Assembly: GCA_002397465.1 (NCBI GenBank)
Contig: DHAP01000008.1
Span: forward strand, 1,187-19,562
Source: Caryophanales bacterium UBA4951
GTDB taxonomy: Bacteria; Bacillota_I; Bacilli_A; RFN20; CAG-826
Length of the DNA stretch: 18,376 bases
Direction of reading: 5' to 3'
The notes below the pieces were generated by a model. The model was not told the origin of the DNA, ran no database searches, and saw only the letters and a program-made list of their open reading frames with translations. Numbering within the stretch: the stretch's first letter is position 1; every line of letters begins with the position of its first letter. This document shows positions 13,988 to 18,376 of this stretch, piece by piece. Made by a program: the position numbers and the translations under genes.

Positions 13988-16855
13988 ATGAGAAAATCAG
14001 CATTATTCAAGGGCCTGGCGGCAAGTTTTGCGTCTGTTCTTGCCGTCTGCGCCTATATGAGCGTTTTAGCTTATAGCCGTGAAGGCGACATCAACCTTTT
14101 CCTCGGCATCACAAACGGAAGCAGCGACACCAGTGGCTCTAAGTATTCTTCGGCCGAAGAGATGCACGTCGAGGAAAAGAAGTACTTCCTTCAGACCCAG
14201 TCTGAGGGCTCGGTGCTTTTAAGAAACAAAGACTCGGCCTTGCCTTTGAAGAGCGACAAACTTCATGTCACTTTGTTCGGCAACGGTTCCGTGAACCCCG
14301 TCTACCATGGCGGTTCTGGCGGCCCTGCCAACAAAGGCGTCAACCTTAAGACCGCGTTGACTGAAAACGGCTTCTCGATCAACGAGACCGTCTATGACAA
14401 AATCGACGCCGAGAAAGTGACGAGGGGCAATTCCAACATCGGCGAGGTCAGCGCCTCTATCTATGACTCAAATGATTACGCTGGCTACAAAGACGCGGCC
14501 ATCGTCACGATAACCCGTTTCGGCGGGGAGACCAACGACATGGACGTCGTGGATTCCTATGGGGTCCCCGAACTATCTTTCCATGAGCAAGAAAAGGCCA
14601 TGATGGACAAGGTCAAAGCCGGCGGTTTTGACAAGATCATCGTCCTTCTCAATACCGGATACGCGATGGATTTGGGCTGGCTTGAAGACTATGACGTCGA
14701 TGCCTGTTTATGGATTGGCTATCCTGGCGAATCGGGCATGGAAGCGGTGGCAAAAATGCTTAATGGCGAGATGGTTCCCTCGGGCCGTCTCGTCGATACC
14801 TATGCCGCTTCATCCTTATCGAGCCCAGCCATGAGAAACTTCGGGAACTTCACGTTCTCTGACCTGCCAAACAACATTTACCATGACGAGTATTTGGTTT
14901 ACGCCGAAGACATCTATGTCGGCTACAAGTACTACGAGACCCGTTACTCCGACCAAGTCAAAAACAGAAACAACGCTACCTCGTCCAGCGGCGTCTACAT
15001 GGGTGAGACCAACTGGGATTATTCCACGGAGATGGTCTATCCCTTTGGCTATGGCTTAAGCTACACCAGCTTCTCGAAGACCCTCAATAGCATCGTCTGG
15101 GACAAGAATGAGCACACCTTGACTACGAGCGTCACGGTAAAGAACACTGGCAGCGTCGCCTCCAAGGACGTCGTTGAACTTTATGTCTCTTTGCCTTATG
15201 AGAGCGGAATGAGCGAGAAAAGCGCCATCCAGCTGATCGATTATGGCAAGAGCAAAACCCTCGAGCCCGGCGAAGAAGAAACCATCACGATTGAGACATC
15301 TGATTATAATTTCGCCACCTATGACGAAAAGGCCACGAATGGGAGTGACACTTCCAAGAAGGGCTGCTACGTCTTTGACAAAGGCGACTACTATTTCGCA
15401 ATCGGCGATTCATCGCACGATGCCTTGAATAACGTCTTGGCCAAACAAGGCTATTCGAACCTCAAGGATCAAGAAGGCAACATCGTCAGCGGAGACGCCT
15501 CCATGGTCAAAACCGACAGCTTGTCCGCTTTGGACAATGTGACCTACGCCACGAGCGCAATCACTGGCGCCGTCGTCTCCAATCAGTTCCAAGAGGCCGA
15601 TCTCAACTATTACGAAAAAGACAAGATAACCTATCTCACGAGAGATGACTGGACCACCTATCCGAAGAGCTATGACTCTTTGCTCGCCGATGATGATTCA
15701 ACCGGCACCATCAGAAAGTACATGAGCGCCACTTCCTCCATGTACACCACCCCATCAGATGCCCCGGATTACACCTCCTTCAAGCACTCGCAAGAAGTGA
15801 CAGTCAAGTTCGCCGACATGAAAAACGCTTCTTATGACGATCCAAGATGGGAGACCTTAATCGATGAGATGACCCCATCCGAACTCGCCCAGATATATGG
15901 CGAGAAGATGGGTAATGACGCGATAACCTCCATTGGCTATCCCGCCAACTCCTCAGGTGACGGGCCAGATGGCTTCCAAGGCGGCAACGGATCACTCCAC
16001 CCATCCGAGAACATCAGTGCCTCGACCTGGAACAAATCTTTATTGGAAGATAGGGGCGATTTCCTTGCAGAAGACAGCTATTACGCCGGGTTCTGCATGG
16101 TTTATGGCGGTGGCGCCAACCTTCATAGAACCCCCTATGCCGGACGTAACTTTGAATACTACAGCGAAGACTCCATGATCTCTTACATCGATGGCAGGCT
16201 CCAAGGCAGCAAGATGTCCGAAAGAGGACTGATCGGCACCTTCAAGCACTTCCTTGGCAATGACCAGGAGACCAACCGTCATGGCGTGGCCACCTTCATG
16301 AATGAGTCAACCTTGAGGATGAACGACGCCAAAGGATTCGAAGGCGCTTTATCCAAGGGCGGGGCCATGGGCAACATGTCCTCTTATAACCGTTTAGGCG
16401 TCATTCCGACTTCCTCATACAAAGCTTTGATGACTGGTTTGCTCCGCGATGAGTGGGGCTTCACGGGCATCTCGATAACCGACTCCTCGAAGGATGCCAC
16501 ATCCTACATCTTCACCGCTGATGCGATCGATGCCGGAACCGACATGTTCAACAACGATGCCAATCGAGCCACCGAAACCAAGAAGCTTTTAATCGACAAG
16601 AACTCCGGCCGCGATGGCAACATCTGGCAAAAAGCCAGAACCACCGCCAAGCATGTCCTTTATAACTATGCCCATTCCAAACTAATGGACGGTCTCAGTT
16701 CGGATACGGTGGTCACGAGTTCGACCCCATGGTGGAAGAACGCCATCGTCGGCCTCGACACCGGGCTTGGCGTCCTCGCGGGCTTGTCGCTAATAGCTTA
16801 TTGTCTCTTCGCTTTCTATTTCGAACCCAAGAAAGACAAAAAGGAGGCTCAGTAA
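13988..16855 (+). CDS. Membrane-tethered glycoside hydrolase family 3, inverted domain order (GH3-2)
   Basis: This 955-residue paralogue of GH3-1 has the same plan. It has an N-terminal membrane helix (about 8-30), a GH3 C-domain (about 65-345, starting SEGSVLLRNKDSALPL), a fibronectin-III-like domain from F353 (FGYGLSYTSF), and a catalytic barrel (about 600-880). It ends with a C-terminal helix (about 920-945) after TPWW and a basic tail KKDKKEAQ. AGRNFEYYSED and K753-H754 in KHF mark the sugar-binding site; D832 in ITDSS is the predicted nucleophile, with Ser in place of the usual Trp after it. It should be an extracellular exo-beta-glycosidase looped between two membrane anchors. No Shine-Dalgarno is visible in the 8-nt gap before the ATG, so translation probably depends on coupling to the preceding lipoprotein. 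The substrate is not predictable from sequence alone. Confidence 0.88.
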   Translation: MRKSALFKGLAASFASVLAVCAYMSVLAYSREGDINLFLGITNGSSDTSGSKYSSAEEMHVEEKKYFLQTQSEGSVLLRNKDSALPLKSDKLHVTLFGNGSVNPVYHGGSGGPANKGVNLKTALTENGFSINETVYDKIDAEKVTRGNSNIGEVSASIYDSNDYAGYKDAAIVTITRFGGETNDMDVVDSYGVPELSFHEQEKAMMDKVKAGGFDKIIVLLNTGYAMDLGWLEDYDVDACLWIGYPGESGMEAVAKMLNGEMVPSGRLVDTYAASSLSSPAMRNFGNFTFSDLPNNIYHDEYLVYAEDIYVGYKYYETRYSDQVKNRNNATSSSGVYMGETNWDYSTEMVYPFGYGLSYTSFSKTLNSIVWDKNEHTLTTSVTVKNTGSVASKDVVELYVSLPYESGMSEKSAIQLIDYGKSKTLEPGEEETITIETSDYNFATYDEKATNGSDTSKKGCYVFDKGDYYFAIGDSSHDALNNVLAKQGYSNLKDQEGNIVSGDASMVKTDSLSALDNVTYATSAITGAVVSNQFQEADLNYYEKDKITYLTRDDWTTYPKSYDSLLADDDSTGTIRKYMSATSSMYTTPSDAPDYTSFKHSQEVTVKFADMKNASYDDPRWETLIDEMTPSELAQIYGEKMGNDAITSIGYPANSSGDGPDGFQGGNGSLHPSENISASTWNKSLLEDRGDFLAEDSYYAGFCMVYGGGANLHRTPYAGRNFEYYSEDSMISYIDGRLQGSKMSERGLIGTFKHFLGNDQETNRHGVATFMNESTLRMNDAKGFEGALSKGGAMGNMSSYNRLGVIPTSSYKALMTGLLRDEWGFTGISITDSSKDATSYIFTADAIDAGTDMFNNDANRATETKKLLIDKNSGRDGNIWQKARTTAKHVLYNYAHSKLMDGLSSDTVVTSSTPWWKNAIVGLDTGLGVLAGLSLIAYCLFAFYFEPKKDKKEAQ

Positions 16856-16856
16856 A

Positions 16857-17315
16857 ATGAAGAACTTCTTCAACCTCAAAAACCAGAAGCCGCATTTCTA
16901 CATTCAGCTTTCGGTGGGGGTGGTGGCGATCATATCCGCCATCATCTTCCTCATCATCGACATCAACATGATATCCTCAGCCGTCAGCTTCTCCGACAAG
17001 AGCTACATGAGCGTCATCTTCATGATACTTGGCGGCGTCATGAGCATCGTCTCAGCCTTCTTGAAGATCGACTTCCTTGGCGTCATCGCGCCAATCTTAT
17101 TTGGCTGTGCGGTCGGTCAGCACCTCTATCTTGCGTGCTTCCCTTACGCGGACGTCCTCACGGGCGTGCCCTTCTTCGTCAATAACGGCACTCTCGCTCA
17201 AAGCGTCAGCAACATCTTCACGGTGTTCTTGGTCATTTTCATTTTGTGTCTGCTCTTAAGCGTGGTTTCCGCCTTCTTTACTGACAAGAAGGCCATAGAC
17301 GAAAAGAAGGTTTAA
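16857..17315 (+). CDS. Four-helix membrane protein of unknown function
   Basis: This 152-residue protein has a short basic N-terminus, four predicted membrane helices (about 17-37, 50-68, 72-93, 117-141) and a charged C-terminal tail, so both ends should be cytoplasmic. I do not recognise a family. It starts one base after the GH3-2 stop, and its ribosome site (AAAAGGAGG) lies within the last codons of GH3-2, so expression is tied to that gene. This coupling to a doubly tethered enzyme suggests a partner role, such as organising the enzyme in the membrane or handling the product, but there is no direct evidence. The real gene is supported by the ribosome site, hydrophobic pattern and lack of competing frames. 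Confidence 0.75.
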   Translation: MKNFFNLKNQKPHFYIQLSVGVVAIISAIIFLIIDINMISSAVSFSDKSYMSVIFMILGGVMSIVSAFLKIDFLGVIAPILFGCAVGQHLYLACFPYADVLTGVPFFVNNGTLAQSVSNIFTVFLVIFILCLLLSVVSAFFTDKKAIDEKKV

Positions 17316-17334
17316 CCTCCGTTTCCTTCTTTTC
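17301..17334 (+). terminator. Possible terminator of the GH3-2 operon
   Basis: GAAAAGAAGG (17301-17310) pairs perfectly with CCTTCTTTTC (17325-17334) around a 14-nt loop. It overlaps the last codons of the membrane-protein gene. U residues lie in the 3' arm, not after it, so termination would be weak. Confidence 0.35.
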
Positions 17335-17342
17335 CCTGTGTT

Positions 17343-17390
17343 CCTCAGTTTCAGCGGCGTTCGGCTAGGAACGTTCCGCTGATGCTGAGG
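17343..17390. other. Long hairpin at the convergent gene junction
   Basis: CCTCAGTTTCAGCGG (17343-17357) pairs with CCGCTGATGCTGAGG (17376-17390) with one mismatch and one G-U. The stem continues inward as CGTTC/GAACG (17358-17362, 17369-17373) around a 6-nt loop with a 2-nt bulge. About 18 of 20 pairs form. The right side lies inside the isomerase coding region. No U tract follows on either strand. Confidence 0.6.
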
Positions 17391-18205
17391 GAGTTCGCTA
17401 GGTCGTTATCTATATAATTATGATGCTGTTCCAAAATGACTGCCTTGGCATGATTGCTCTTATCAATCTCCAGCAGTCTTTTTATATTCATGTTTCCTAA
17501 GCCAAGCTCAACGGAGTCTTCTTTGATGATAGGGGTCATGAATTTGCCTTTATTAAGGTTCCCTCTATCGCATATATGATGATAGATTGCCCTCTCGCCT
17601 AAACTTTCTAGTAACGAGCAATAATCTACGCCCCCAACCGCCGCCCAATAAGAGTCAAACTCGAAGTTCACATATGAGGGGTTTAATTCTTTCATAAGAA
17701 CTTCATAGGCTTTGGTTTTGCCTAAGCACGAGACGAACTCGACGTTGTGGTTATGATAAAGAAAATGCAGTCCGTTCTCTTCTAAGGCCTGACCGACTTT
17801 ATTGAGGCGAGCCGCTAACGAATGGACGGATTTGAAGTCGCTGTATTCATAGCCATACATGCCAGTCAGCACGATATACGAAGTGTTATATTCCTTGGCC
17901 TCTTCCAGCACTTTCTCCAGATTGCTCTCAAGCCGTCCTAGATCCTCATGGATCGAAAGGACCTCTAATCCGCTTCCTTTGATGAGGGTGGGCCAAGACA
18001 AGGAACAACTCTTTTTGATTGGCATGCCGCTTAAGGAAGTCAGAGCCCTTACGATGAAGGGTGTTTTTCTGATCATGAAGCCATTTAGCTCAATTCCGGA
18101 GAAGCCGCTGGTCCTGACGGTTTCCAAAATGGCCTCAGCCTTTTTCTTACTCTTTAACGCACTGCCTAATTGGAGTTGTTGGACCCCATATTTGATATTG
18201 TCCAT
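17351..18205 (-). CDS. Sugar phosphate isomerase/epimerase-like TIM barrel
   Basis: This 284-residue protein belongs to the xylose-isomerase-like (AP endonuclease 2) barrel superfamily that includes IolE/IolI and many sugar or keto-inositol epimerases. Visible signatures: GFSGIELNG (34-42) in the first strand, LYHNHNVEF (149-157), the acidic NFEFDSYWAAVGGVD (180-194), HHICD (209-213) and ELGLGNMN (233-240). Candidate metal ligands are the acidic and His residues in these segments (such as D184, H209 or H210, E233). The length is normal. No signal peptide, so it is cytoplasmic. It probably acts on a sugar or sugar acid released by the glycosidases, but the substrate is not predictable and it faces the operon in convergent orientation. 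No Shine-Dalgarno is visible; an AT-rich leader of perhaps a dozen bases precedes the ATG. Confidence 0.82.
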   Translation of the reverse strand: MDNIKYGVQQLQLGSALKSKKKAEAILETVRTSGFSGIELNGFMIRKTPFIVRALTSLSGMPIKKSCSLSWPTLIKGSGLEVLSIHEDLGRLESNLEKVLEEAKEYNTSYIVLTGMYGYEYSDFKSVHSLAARLNKVGQALEENGLHFLYHNHNVEFVSCLGKTKAYEVLMKELNPSYVNFEFDSYWAAVGGVDYCSLLESLGERAIYHHICDRGNLNKGKFMTPIIKEDSVELGLGNMNIKRLLEIDKSNHAKAVILEQHHNYIDNDLANSLSISGTFLAERR

Positions 18206-18223
18206 TTATATATAATATAAGGA

Positions 18224-18251
18224 TATATAAGGGCTTTTTTAGGGCAGTCAG
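18224..18251 (-). promoter_or_regulatory. Candidate promoter of the isomerase-like gene
   Basis: On the minus strand CTGACT (18251-18246), a 16-bp spacer and TATATA (18229-18224) precede the ATG by about 18 nt, which would give a leader of roughly 12 nt. The AT-rich context makes other -10 choices possible. Confidence 0.35.
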
Positions 18252-18343
18252 CATTTGTTGTTTATGGGGCCTAAATTGATGTCGAATTAGTTTCAGAATC
18301 GATTTATTGAACAAATTGCTAATTTTTGTTTTAGTTTGGGTTT

Positions 18344-18375
18344 CCTAGGAGCAAAATAAATTATAAACTCCTAGG
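18344..18375. repeat. Inverted repeat at the window edge
   Basis: CCTAGGAG (18344-18351) and CTCCTAGG (18368-18375) form an 8-bp perfect inverted repeat with a 16-nt A-rich loop. It may be a terminator of a neighbouring gene or an operator; the window stops before flanking bases can decide. Confidence 0.5.
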
Positions 18376-18376
18376 T

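Larger units (their letters stand above)
18206..18376. other. AT-rich intergenic window end
   Basis: No gene is supportable in this stretch. It holds the candidate promoter of the isomerase-like gene, near-mirror TTATATAT repeats at 18206-18230, and an inverted repeat at the extreme end. Confidence 0.5.

Noticed and set aside
18206..18376. Origin or attachment site in the AT-rich right end
   Set aside because: There is AT-richness and one inverted repeat, but no DnaA-box cluster, integrase gene or direct repeat pair.

Overview
The window looks like a chromosomal piece of an uncultured monoderm of the Bacillota/Mycoplasmatota type, perhaps a gut Bacilli lineage such as Erysipelotrichales, RFN20 or RF39. 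This is an inference. It rests on strong GGAGG ribosome sites, many lipobox lipoproteins, AgrA/AgrC-style LytTR/GHKL signalling, cre-like sites and gut-type glycosidases. TGA is used as a stop and TGG as tryptophan, so the Mycoplasma code is unlikely. I saw no rRNA, tRNA, insertion sequence, integrase or CRISPR array.

Layout. 1-893: a small secreted protein on the minus strand with a strong terminator. 894-1237: an AT-rich spacer, then a good sigma-A promoter whose transcript would begin at what I read as a fluoride (crcB-type) riboswitch. 1238-2455: a cation/proton antiporter under that riboswitch. 2652-3548: a membrane-anchored XRE regulator with a zinc-ribbon-like cysteine set. 3632-3964: a MazG-like pyrophosphohydrolase (COG4997 type). 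A bidirectional terminator at 3975-4004 closes this half.

4021-17315 is one carbohydrate-utilisation locus built around a two-component system. The minus strand carries response regulator (10700-9984), histidine kinase (9987-8611), a large GH3 enzyme (8447-5403) and a lipoprotein (5319-4021). The plus strand carries a GH78-like lipoprotein enzyme (10802-13216), then a lipoprotein, a second large GH3 and a four-helix membrane protein (13338-17315). Both GH3 proteins have inverted domain order (C-domain first) and a membrane helix at each end, so each should be an outward-facing enzyme tethered by both termini.

The main discovery is a shared operator in front of all three glycosidase units. 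Each has two ACAnnTTnnG-like boxes exactly 21 bp apart, in the sense direction of the glycosidase, followed 31-32 nt later by a -10-like hexamer with no good -35. This is the geometry expected of a LytTR activator, and the only LytTR regulator present is encoded between these genes. Cre-like sites overlap two of the three operators. The simplest model is a self-contained regulon: an AgrC-like sensor detects a signal, the LytTR regulator switches on GH78 and both GH3 units, and carbon catabolite control may limit the GH3 units.

17351-18205 (minus) is a sugar phosphate isomerase/epimerase-like TIM barrel, convergent with the GH3-2 operon. A long hairpin lies at the junction. The window ends in an AT-rich stretch with an inverted repeat.
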